NCBI GenBank assembly: GCA_017305195.1
Contig: JAFKMU010000059.1
Coordinates: 1 to 64,000 of the forward strand
Length of the DNA stretch: 64,000 nucleotides
Source: Verrucomicrobiota bacterium
GTDB taxonomy: Bacteria; Verrucomicrobiota; Verrucomicrobiia; Chthoniobacterales; Terrimicrobiaceae
Direction of reading: 5' to 3'
Positions within the stretch are counted from its first letter, which is position 1. Each line of letters opens with the position of its first letter. The position numbers and the translations under genes are program-made. Shown here in pieces: positions 29,194 to 36,029 of this stretch. The notes beneath the pieces are model-generated. The model was not told the DNA's origin. It saw only the letters and a program-made list of their open reading frames with translations, and did not search any database.

Positions 29194-29834
29194 TTGGGAC
29201 ATTTTTTGGACGCGACCTGGGCGGCGATTCCGGCGAGGGAAAATTGCGTGATGTGAGCGGCGATATGATCGAGGTAATCCGGTGCCTCAAGGATCTCCGG
29301 GGAGAGGCGCTCCGAGACCGCGCGGCAGTTCCGGTAGTAGAGGCACTGCCCGATCACGCTGGCGCCGATCAGGGAGAGATGTGTTTCCGAGAGTTTGCCG
29401 CCGGCGGCACCTTGGATGATCATGTGCAAGGTATCCCGGTGCGGGCGGATGAAAGTCTCCACGAGGACATTCAGGAGTCGCGAGGGCGAGGTAAGCTCAC
29501 GGGCCAGGAGCTTTCCATGCCAGCCGGGGCGGGCGGGATTCAGTATCCGCTGGAGCAGTCCCGATATATAGGCGAGCAATTGCTCTTCTGGCGTTGCGCC
29601 GAGATCTTCGGGCTGGGTCCGTAGGAAAATGGTGCGCATCGCATGATTGAGCGTCTCGAGGTAAAGCTCCTCCTTGTCCCGGAAGTAGTAATTGATCGCG
29701 GCGAGATTCACTTTCGCTCGGCGAGTGATTTCCCGGACCGTGGCTCCTTCGTAGCCATGATCTCCGAAAATCTCTCCTGCTGCCTCGATCAGCCGGTCTC
29801 GTGCAGGAATGGGAGCCGCTGAAAGTGTTGCCAT
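29190..29834 (-). CDS. TetR-family regulator (CecR/DUF1956 type), first gene of the efflux operon
   Basis: The protein of about 214 residues has a TetR helix-turn-helix (EIFGDHGYEGATVREITRRAKVNLAAINYYFRDKEELY, about residues 17-55 from this start). Its C-terminal domain resembles the CecR/DUF1956 group, where efflux genes are usual neighbours. ATG 29834 (MATLSAAPIPARDRL) is preferred; ATG 29852 would add six residues. It is translationally coupled to hlyD by an ATGA overlap and probably autorepresses through the operator cluster just upstream. Confidence 0.88.
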   Translation of the reverse strand: MATLSAAPIPARDRLIEAAGEIFGDHGYEGATVREITRRAKVNLAAINYYFRDKEELYLETLNHAMRTIFLRTQPEDLGATPEEQLLAYISGLLQRILNPARPGWHGKLLARELTSPSRLLNVLVETFIRPHRDTLHMIIQGAAGGKLSETHLSLIGASVIGQCLYYRNCRAVSERLSPEILEAPDYLDHIAAHITQFSLAGIAAQVASKKCPK

Positions 29835-29856
29835 GCCTGGCACTATCCGCATTTAT

Positions 29857-29890
29857 ACAAGCGTTTCAAACACTTGTTTTAAACAAGTGT
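29857..29890. promoter_or_regulatory. Overlapping TetR-type operator palindromes
   Basis: Two overlapping 21-bp dyads lie 23-56 bp upstream of the tetR start. The dyad at 29857-29877 has arms ACAAGCGTTT/AAACACTTGT with one mismatch. The dyad at 29870-29890 has arms ACACTTGTTT/AAACAAGTGT and is perfect around one T. A further half-site ACAAGTGTAT extends to 29893. The arrangement suits cooperative binding by the TetR regulator encoded next to it, and the region also faces the divergent adenylate cyclase gene. Confidence 0.6.
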
Positions 29891-29926
29891 ATAAACTGTT
29901 GAGCGAGAGGAGCAAAGGGGGGTGAA

Positions 29927-31309
29927 GTGTTCCGGGGTCTCGTATTGCGCTTGCGGAAAGGGAAGGGGAGCCGATTGTATCTCGCCATGCATCTCAGTCG
30001 TCCTCTTGAACGCGCCGGTGGCGCAGAAGACTCGCTGGACAGTTCGCTGGCCTTTGGCGTGGTAAAAAGCGAGCGGCAACGCGTAGGGGTGCTCGCCATC
30101 CTGATCGTGCTGCTGATCGGGGCCTTGCTATGGTCGGTGTTTGGCCCGGAGCTGATTCAGCCGGAGTTGCGAGCCAAGGTCCGCGAGAGCCTTCCGTTTG
30201 GCATCGGGATGTTGTCGATCATGTTCGTTTACGAATGTGTGGCCTTCGGATGGTTGACCACGTTGATCCGCAAGGGATTCGAGCCGGTCTTCTGGGTGCG
30301 CGTCGTGAGCGCCATCGTGGAGCCGCTCTTCATTACCGCAGTGCTGGGGTTCATGATGGTCTTTGTCGGACCGCTTAACGGCATGGCGGGGCCGGCTCCA
30401 TACATCTATTTCCCTTACCTGGCCCTGTCGGCCCTGGGACTCAGCCTGCGGTTGAGTTTCGTCAGCGGCGCCACGGCTGCAATCGGATTCAACATCGCCG
30501 CCTTTTTTGCGGTGCGAGGCCTGGAGGCCACCCCGAGCATGGCGGTGCTCGTATCGTTCCCGCACTATGCGATGAAGGGGGTGCTGATCGTGCTCACGGG
30601 CCTTGCCGCGGGGTACGTCGGTCATCGGCTGCGCAAGCAGCTGGGGGAGTCTCTGAAGGTGGCGCGGGAGCGTGATCGCGCGGTGAGCATCTTCGGCCAG
30701 CACGTATCGCCGAGCGTGGCCGACCGTCTCCTGCACCAGTCCGTGGAGCTGACGGGCGAGGAGCGCCAGGTGTGCGTGATGTTCGTGGATATCCGGGATT
30801 TCAGTAATCTGGCCGCCGCGAAGCTCCCGGGCGAAATCGTGGAGTATTTGAATGAGCTGTTCGGGCCCATGATCCATATCGTCAACGAACATGGGGGCAT
30901 CGTGAACAAATTCCTCGGCGATGGGTTTATGGCCGTGTTTGGCGCGCCGAGTGAAGACCCCAAGCTGGCCCGCAACGCCGTGGCATGTGCGCGTGCGATT
31001 CTTTCTTCAACTGATCGACTGGTCGCGGCTGGCGAAATCCCGCCGACCCGCCTCGGCATCGGTCTGCACGTCGGCGTCGCGGTCACGGGCAACGTTGGTT
31101 CCGAGCAGCGCAAGGAATACACGGTCATCGGCGACACCGTGAATGTCGCCGCGCGGATCGAGCAGGCCACGAAGCAGTTCCGCGCCCAGCTCTTGGTTTC
31201 CGACGCGGTGGCCGAACAATGCGGCTCAGACCTGACGGGCGCGGTCGATCTCGGCATGGTCGAGCTCAAGGGCCAGCCCAAGCCGGTTCATCTCTTCCAA
31301 CTAGTGTAG
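29927..31309 (+). CDS. Membrane-bound class III adenylate/guanylate cyclase
   Basis: The 460-residue protein has an N-terminal integral-membrane domain of five to six helices (about 52-240), then a short coiled linker and a class III cyclase domain (about 270-460). The two metal-binding aspartates are in MFVDIRDF and KFLGDGFMAVFG. The KEYTVIGDTVNVAARIE segment supplies the substrate-specifying Lys and Asp, which favours ATP, and the transition-state Asn/Arg. The GTG at 29927 has a GGGGGTG-type ribosome binding site; ATG 29987 is an alternative. The membrane domain type is not recognised with certainty and may sense a lipid or small molecule. It is divergent from the TetR efflux operon. Confidence 0.88.
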   Translation: MFRGLVLRLRKGKGSRLYLAMHLSRPLERAGGAEDSLDSSLAFGVVKSERQRVGVLAILIVLLIGALLWSVFGPELIQPELRAKVRESLPFGIGMLSIMFVYECVAFGWLTTLIRKGFEPVFWVRVVSAIVEPLFITAVLGFMMVFVGPLNGMAGPAPYIYFPYLALSALGLSLRLSFVSGATAAIGFNIAAFFAVRGLEATPSMAVLVSFPHYAMKGVLIVLTGLAAGYVGHRLRKQLGESLKVARERDRAVSIFGQHVSPSVADRLLHQSVELTGEERQVCVMFVDIRDFSNLAAAKLPGEIVEYLNELFGPMIHIVNEHGGIVNKFLGDGFMAVFGAPSEDPKLARNAVACARAILSSTDRLVAAGEIPPTRLGIGLHVGVAVTGNVGSEQRKEYTVIGDTVNVAARIEQATKQFRAQLLVSDAVAEQCGSDLTGAVDLGMVELKGQPKPVHLFQLV

Positions 31310-31314
31310 TTTCG

Positions 31315-31713
31315 CTATTTCAGGAGCGAGAGGAAGGCCTTGCGCTCCACCCAGAGGAGGAAGGCCGCACTCGCCACGATGAGGACCAGCATTGGATCGA
31401 GGAGCCCGGCTCCATTTTCGATAAAAACGTGGTAGGCGAGGATGTTCACCAGGATCGGGCCGAGGATGAGGAGGCCGAAGTTGCGGGTCTTGGGGATGAG
31501 AACGAGAAGGCCGCCGACCAACTCAAGAACCTTGACGAACTTCAGGTAGCCCGTCGGTCCAAATGCCGCCATGAAGGCTGCGGCCGGTGAGCCCTCCGGC
31601 GGAACGGGGCCGTCCTTCACAAGATTAAGCAAGACGACCACAGCCGCCATGATGAATAAGCCGCCGAGAATAACCCCTGCGATTGCCGCTGCGATATTGA
31701 TGATCCTGGACAT
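31315..31713 (-). CDS. DoxX-like small membrane protein
   Basis: The 132-residue protein has four predicted membrane helices, with a DoxX-type centre GPTGYLKFVKVLELVGGLLVLIPKTRNFGLLILGPILVNILAYHVF. Members of the DoxX/DUF4870-like group are membrane proteins of poorly defined function; some act with thiosulfate or redox systems. It converges on the cyclase gene with 5 bp between stops and is divergent from the following esterase. No further role can be read from context. Confidence 0.75.
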   Translation of the reverse strand: MSRIINIAAAIAGVILGGLFIMAAVVVLLNLVKDGPVPPEGSPAAAFMAAFGPTGYLKFVKVLELVGGLLVLIPKTRNFGLLILGPILVNILAYHVFIENGAGLLDPMLVLIVASAAFLLWVERKAFLSLLK

Positions 31714-31820
31714 GGGCAGGTAATACTCCCCGTGCTTTCAAGTTCGCAATCTTGAATTCGCTCGCTTTTCCGATATTTGGTTGGGTGCGACAGGATGTTT
31801 TGATAAATAGTTTCCTCTCG

Positions 31821-32678
31821 ATGAGGACCCTCCTTTATTTCTCCCTGACTTTGTTCGCAATCCACGGCGGTTTGTGTGAGGAGCAATCCCGCACCGCGTC
31901 TCGCTCGGAGCCCGCATTGTCGTACTATGCGCCTGCCCGGCTGGAAAAAGCGGATGCCTACCAGAAGGAGACCTGCGTCCTGGATCTCGTTTACCCCGCC
32001 GACAAGCCCGGTTTTGCGACCGTGATCTGGTTTCACGGTGGAGGCCTCACTGGCGGCGATCGTGAGGTTCCCAAGCTTCTTCAGGAAAAGGGCTTCGCGA
32101 CGGCGGCGGTGGGTTATCGGCTTTCTCCCAAGGCGACTCCGGATGAAATCCTCCAGGATGCCGCTGCGGCCACGGCCTGGGTCTTGAAAAACATCGCGTC
32201 CAAGGGAGGCGATCCGAAGAAGGTCTTCATCGCCGGGCATTCCGCAGGAGGTTATCTGGCCGCGATGATCGGCATGGACCCGCGCTGGCTCGCAGCCGAG
32301 GGAGTTTCCAATAAGCAACTGGCCGGCATCATTCCTGTGAGCGGTCAGGTCACGACGCATTTCCTCGTCAAAAAGGTCCGGGGTGATACCCAACCGGAAC
32401 TGCGTCCGATCATCGACGATTACGCCCCGCTTTATTACGCATCCAAAGACCTGCCCCCGATCTGCCTCATCCTTGGCGACCGCAGGATCGAATACAAAAA
32501 CAGGGTGGAGGAAAATGATCTCATGGCAGTGTGCCTTCGCAACCTTGGGCACCCTTTCGTCGAGTTTTACGAAATGGGTGGCCTCGATCACGGGAGCGTC
32601 ATCAATGGAGCCTGTTTGCTTATTCCGGGATTCATCAAGAGAGTGCAGGATAATACTCCCGCCAGGCAGACGCCTTGA
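31821..32678 (+). CDS. Secreted alpha/beta-hydrolase (esterase/lipase type)
   Basis: The 285-residue exported hydrolase has a short signal peptide (1-18). The oxyanion motif HGGG (72-75) identifies a hormone-sensitive-lipase/BD-FAE-like carboxylesterase. The nucleophile is Ser141 in GHSAGGYL, an Asp lies in the LGDRRIEYKNR strand and the catalytic His in GLDHGS. It probably hydrolyses short-chain or carbohydrate esters; in a glycan-degrading organism a side-chain acetyl- or feruloyl-type esterase is plausible but unproven. I chose ATG 31821 because it opens on the signal peptide; the frame extends to 31752. Confidence 0.85.
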   Translation: MRTLLYFSLTLFAIHGGLCEEQSRTASRSEPALSYYAPARLEKADAYQKETCVLDLVYPADKPGFATVIWFHGGGLTGGDREVPKLLQEKGFATAAVGYRLSPKATPDEILQDAAAATAWVLKNIASKGGDPKKVFIAGHSAGGYLAAMIGMDPRWLAAEGVSNKQLAGIIPVSGQVTTHFLVKKVRGDTQPELRPIIDDYAPLYYASKDLPPICLILGDRRIEYKNRVEENDLMAVCLRNLGHPFVEFYEMGGLDHGSVINGACLLIPGFIKRVQDNTPARQTP

Positions 32679-33054
32679 TTTGCCGCGCCTCTTTCCGCCA
32701 GGCGAGTTCAGGCGGAGGTGCTCCCTTGGAGAAAAGGCCTGATGGGGGTTGCATTTCTTAAAAGAGAGACGATTCTGAAAAGAGTCACCATGAGCACGAA
32801 ACTTCTCTCTTCCTTGTTCTCGTTCGGGGGAGAGGTGTGCCTGGATGCTGCGATGAGCCATCCCAAACGCTCGCGAGGTTTTCTCGGTCTCGTCTTCATG
32901 TCGTAGGCGGGCGTCCGGCAGACCTCTCTTTGTGAGGTTCTTGCCCCAGGATCAGCCCGCTCCCTTTCATGCTCGAAGGGTTCCTTAGGGAACTTCGCCC
33001 CCCTGCGCATGCCTGTATGCGCTTCGCGTCCGTTTCATCCCACCGGTATTGAAA
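32679..33054. other. Intergenic stretch without a supported gene
   Basis: About 375 bp between the esterase and the phosphoesterase-like gene. Short ORFs on both strands lack start signals and plausible composition. Two small dyads are visible: GTTCCTTAGGGAAC near 32977-32990 and GCGCAT/ATGCGC near 33005-33022. Neither has the features of a terminator. Confidence 0.4.
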
Positions 33055-33759
33055 ATGACTTTGCTCCTGACCAGCGATTTGCTGGGAAAACAACATTGGT
33101 ACGAATGGCTTGTTCGTTGTGCTCCGCGCGTCGATGCGATCTGTGTCGCGGGCGACCTCGTGGACCCGTTTCTCGGTGACATCGACGCTCAACGCGAAGC
33201 TGCCGAGTTCGCCGCATGGCGCATCGGTCGCGACCGTGCCGGTTTTCATGCCTGCGAGGGAGAGCAGGATCTCCTGGGGGCAAGATGGTATTGGCTCAAG
33301 TCCCAGACTGGCACGCGGTGCCATGGCGATGTGGCCATCACCGCGCTGCCGTGGAGGAGTCAAAACAAACGCTGGTTTGAAAAGCCCGACCAGTGGCGGC
33401 GGCAGACCGGGTGTGCCTGGCTGGTCATGGAGCATGAACCCCCGGCGGGCGCGGCGGTCGGAGCGGGAGCCGGAGCGAGTTTGCAGGAGGCTTCCCCGGC
33501 GCTTTCCTATCAGCCGGATTTCCTCCTGACCGGCCATATGCGGAGCGCTCCATGGGAGCCGGGCGGCTGCTGGTGGGACCGGCGGGGCGACACCGTGATC
33601 TTCAATGCCGGGTTCGATCCTGATGGCGAATTCCCGTGCCACATCCTGCTCAACACGACGAAACGCGAGGCCGTCTGGAGACATCCCCATGGCCACGAGT
33701 GCATCCGCCTCGATGCCTTCTCACGCCCATTTCCCTCAACCACAGCACAACAACCATGA
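33055..33759 (+). CDS. Degenerate calcineurin-like phosphoesterase family protein
   Basis: The 234-residue protein follows the order of metallophosphoesterase motifs but with several metal ligands altered. LLTSDLLG stands in place of SDxHG, AGDLVD (GDxxD) is kept, EGEQD replaces GNHE/D, MEHEPP is kept as HxPP-like, and TGHMR replaces GHxH. This suggests a fold-conserved protein with weakened or lost phosphatase activity, or an unusual metal site. Its stop overlaps the start of the Rnk-like gene (ATGA), so the two are translationally coupled. ATG 33055 was preferred to the TTG two codons earlier. Confidence 0.6.
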   Translation: MTLLLTSDLLGKQHWYEWLVRCAPRVDAICVAGDLVDPFLGDIDAQREAAEFAAWRIGRDRAGFHACEGEQDLLGARWYWLKSQTGTRCHGDVAITALPWRSQNKRWFEKPDQWRRQTGCAWLVMEHEPPAGAAVGAGAGASLQEASPALSYQPDFLLTGHMRSAPWEPGGCWWDRRGDTVIFNAGFDPDGEFPCHILLNTTKREAVWRHPHGHECIRLDAFSRPFPSTTAQQP

Positions 33760-34139
33760 ACACGATCCAAGTCACTCAAAACGACTACAACACCCTGATG
33801 GAACTCCTCGCCCGCAACCCTGGTGCGACGGAGGATGAAAAGACCCGGCAGGGCGCTTTGCTCAGCGAGTTGCTCCGGGCAGACATCCTGCCGGAGGCGG
33901 AGATCGCGCCCGATGTCATCACGCTGCGGCGCCGGGCGCACCTGGTGGAGCTGGAGTCGGGCGATGTGCTCGACTACACACTCGTCCTGCCGGAGGAAGC
34001 CGACGTGAACGAGGGCCGCATCTCGATCCTCGCCCCACTCGGTACAGCGATGCTGGGATTTCGCCGAGGCGATGTCTTTGAGTGGACCATGCCCGGAGGC
34101 GCCATGAAACTGAAAGTCGAGAACGTCCTGCGCGGCTAG
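33756..34139 (+). CDS. Rnk/GreA-GreB C-terminal domain protein
   Basis: The 127-residue protein has a short N-terminal helical hairpin (about 1-45). An FKBP-like GreA/B C-terminal domain follows, with VELESGDVLDYTLVLPEEADVNEGRISILAPLGTAMLGFRRGDVFEWTMPGG. This matches Rnk (regulator of nucleoside diphosphate kinase), which binds RNA polymerase in the secondary channel. The shortened coiled coil lacks an obvious acidic cleavage tip, so it would be anti-Gre-like rather than a transcript-cleavage factor. The start ATG overlaps the upstream stop. Confidence 0.85.
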   Translation: MNTIQVTQNDYNTLMELLARNPGATEDEKTRQGALLSELLRADILPEAEIAPDVITLRRRAHLVELESGDVLDYTLVLPEEADVNEGRISILAPLGTAMLGFRRGDVFEWTMPGGAMKLKVENVLRG

Positions 34140-34357
34140 AGCGGCTGGGAAAGTCGGTCGAGACGCGGTGGATGGCGGGGCGTAAGTGCGTGACAGGGGC
34201 CGGAGTGCCAAAGTCCGCGCTTCGTCGCCCTGCCAGATACCGCGTACCGTCTTTCCCTCGCGATCGTGCTGGCTCGCAGCGCTTCCCGGCGGCCTTCGTT
34301 GACAGAATGACGGAAAATCGGTAATGGGGCGCAGCTCCTTTGCGAGTCATTCCAGCT

Positions 34358-35275
34358 ATGATCGATACAGGTAAAACCCTCGCCCTCGGCATGTTGACCC
34401 TTTGCGTCAACATCGTCCTGATGGCGGTTAAAATATCCGTCGGCATCATCGGAAATTCCTACGCCATGATCGCCGATGGCATTGAGTCAGCCGGAGACAT
34501 CCTGTCCTCGATCATCACCTGGGCGGGGTTCCAGCTCTCTCTGCGTCCGGCCGATGAGGATCACCCTTACGGGCATGGCAAGATCGAGTCCCTTGCCGGA
34601 TTTTTTTCCGGTGCGGCTCTTTTTATCGCAGCAGTGGTGATCGGATGGCATTCCGTGCTGGAGATTTTGACGCCGCATCACGCCCCCGCATGGTTCACCC
34701 TGCCGGTTCTTTTCGGCGTGGTCATCGCGAAATGGACTCTCTCCCGGGTCATTCAGAACGTGAACAAGCAGGTGGACAGCCGCGCGCTGGAGGGCGACGC
34801 CTGGCATCATCTCTCCGACGCCATCACCTCTGGCGCCGCCGCGATCGGTATCGCCATCGCCCTGATCGGCGGCCCGGGCTGGGAGGCGGCCGATGATTAT
34901 GCGGCCCTTCTCGCCTGCGGCATCATCATCGTCAATGGCACTCTCATCGCAAAGAATGCCCTCCACGAAGTGCTGGATGGCAATGTCTCCGAGGACCTGA
35001 TCCACGAAATGCGCGACATCGCCGCCCAGGTCGAGGGAGTTCGCAAAATCGAGAAATGCCGCATCCGCAAAAGCGGCATCGGCATGTTTATCGAGCTTCA
35101 CGTCTGGATCGATGGAGACCTCAGCGTGAGGGAGGGCCACAGCATCGGGCATCTCGTGAAAAAACGCGTCCAGAACGAGGTTCCCCGGGTGATCGACACC
35201 GTCGTGCACATCGAACCTGCCTCCGACGATATGGAGAGCGCCGCCGATACCGCCGCCCCGGCGAAGGTGTACTGA
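34358..35275 (+). CDS. Cation diffusion facilitator (FieF/CzcD-type) transporter
   Basis: The 305-residue six-helix CDF metal/proton antiporter has the helix-2 signature MIADGIESAGDILSS (Asp ligands), HPYGHGKIE in the first loop, and the helix-5 HxxxD ligand pair in DAWHHLSDAI. A C-terminal cytoplasmic metal-sensing domain (about 205-290) contains GIGMFIELHVWIDGDLSVREGHSIGHLVKK. It should export Zn(II), Fe(II) or related cations from the cytoplasm. The ATG at 34358 was chosen; a TTG at 34340 is possible. It stands alone after a 200-bp gap. Confidence 0.92.
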   Translation: MIDTGKTLALGMLTLCVNIVLMAVKISVGIIGNSYAMIADGIESAGDILSSIITWAGFQLSLRPADEDHPYGHGKIESLAGFFSGAALFIAAVVIGWHSVLEILTPHHAPAWFTLPVLFGVVIAKWTLSRVIQNVNKQVDSRALEGDAWHHLSDAITSGAAAIGIAIALIGGPGWEAADDYAALLACGIIIVNGTLIAKNALHEVLDGNVSEDLIHEMRDIAAQVEGVRKIEKCRIRKSGIGMFIELHVWIDGDLSVREGHSIGHLVKKRVQNEVPRVIDTVVHIEPASDDMESAADTAAPAKVY

Positions 35276-35292
35276 CAAGAGACGCGACGGGC

Positions 35293-35922
35293 TTATTTCA
35301 GACCCGGAACCTTGCGGTTTTCCGGGCGTAGCCGCCGAGCCATCGAGCGCATCCAGCGTTTCCACCAGACCTGCTCGGCTTCCAGTTGTGCTTCCCGCTG
35401 CCGGACCAGCGTAGGGTCTTCGTAACCGGCGCGGAGGAAGGCCTTCTGGCGATGGATTTCCGCCATGCGATGGAGAGCCCCACCGGTATTCAGCACTTCA
35501 TCGGACAAACGCAACATGCGCCGATTGGGCAGCATTTCCGGCTGCACCCGGCGCACGAGGCCAAATGCGGTTTGCGGGCGATAGCCTGCCGCAGTGAGAA
35601 TGATAATGGCCGCCGCCGGAGAGCGGCTGATCCCGGCCTCGCAGTTTAAAAGCAGCCCCCATTCCGAGAGATCGCTCATCTCACGTCCAAAGCCCACAAG
35701 CTCCTCGATATGCTCCTTCTCCGGTGGCTTGTAGCTCTTGAATCTCGGCAATGTGACCTCAATGTCATCGAGATCGCTGAATGCCAGTGACAAGTCCCTT
35801 TCCACCGAAGGCGGCGGAATCGACTGGTCTTTTTCGCCCGGATCGATCAGACTGACGAAGTGGGATACGGGATGACCATGGTAGTTCTCCACACTCTCAC
35901 GAGAACAAACCATCAAGCGCAT
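35293..35922 (-). CDS. Dual-specificity/tyrosine phosphatase-like protein
   Basis: The 209-residue cytoplasmic protein has the CX5R phosphatase loop NCEAGISRSPAAA (Cys94, Arg100), followed by the alpha-helical HTAAGYRPQ/VRRVQPEMLPN-like region of DSP-type phosphatases. The N-terminal strand HFVSLIDPGE and the acidic stretch ERDLSLAFSDLDDIE precede it. The C-terminus (about 165-209) is a basic, Trp/Arg-rich tail that could contact membrane or nucleic acid. The substrate is unknown: protein phosphotyrosine, phosphoinositide or RNA 5'-triphosphate are possible. It is divergent from the large unknown secreted protein. Confidence 0.8.
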   Translation of the reverse strand: MRLMVCSRESVENYHGHPVSHFVSLIDPGEKDQSIPPPSVERDLSLAFSDLDDIEVTLPRFKSYKPPEKEHIEELVGFGREMSDLSEWGLLLNCEAGISRSPAAAIIILTAAGYRPQTAFGLVRRVQPEMLPNRRMLRLSDEVLNTGGALHRMAEIHRQKAFLRAGYEDPTLVRQREAQLEAEQVWWKRWMRSMARRLRPENRKVPGLK

Positions 35923-36029
35923 GATCCGCTTCTACTCCGACTCCGGAATTGAACTCAATTTCAAATTTCACGACCGGCCATGCGTTTTGCTTTTGGCACC
36001 GGGAAGCCTGTCGAATACTCTTCCGATTC

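Noticed and set aside
32708-33010. A 100-codon minus-strand ORF between the esterase and phosphoesterase-like genes
   Set aside because: Composition is not protein-like and no start signal or homology was recognised.
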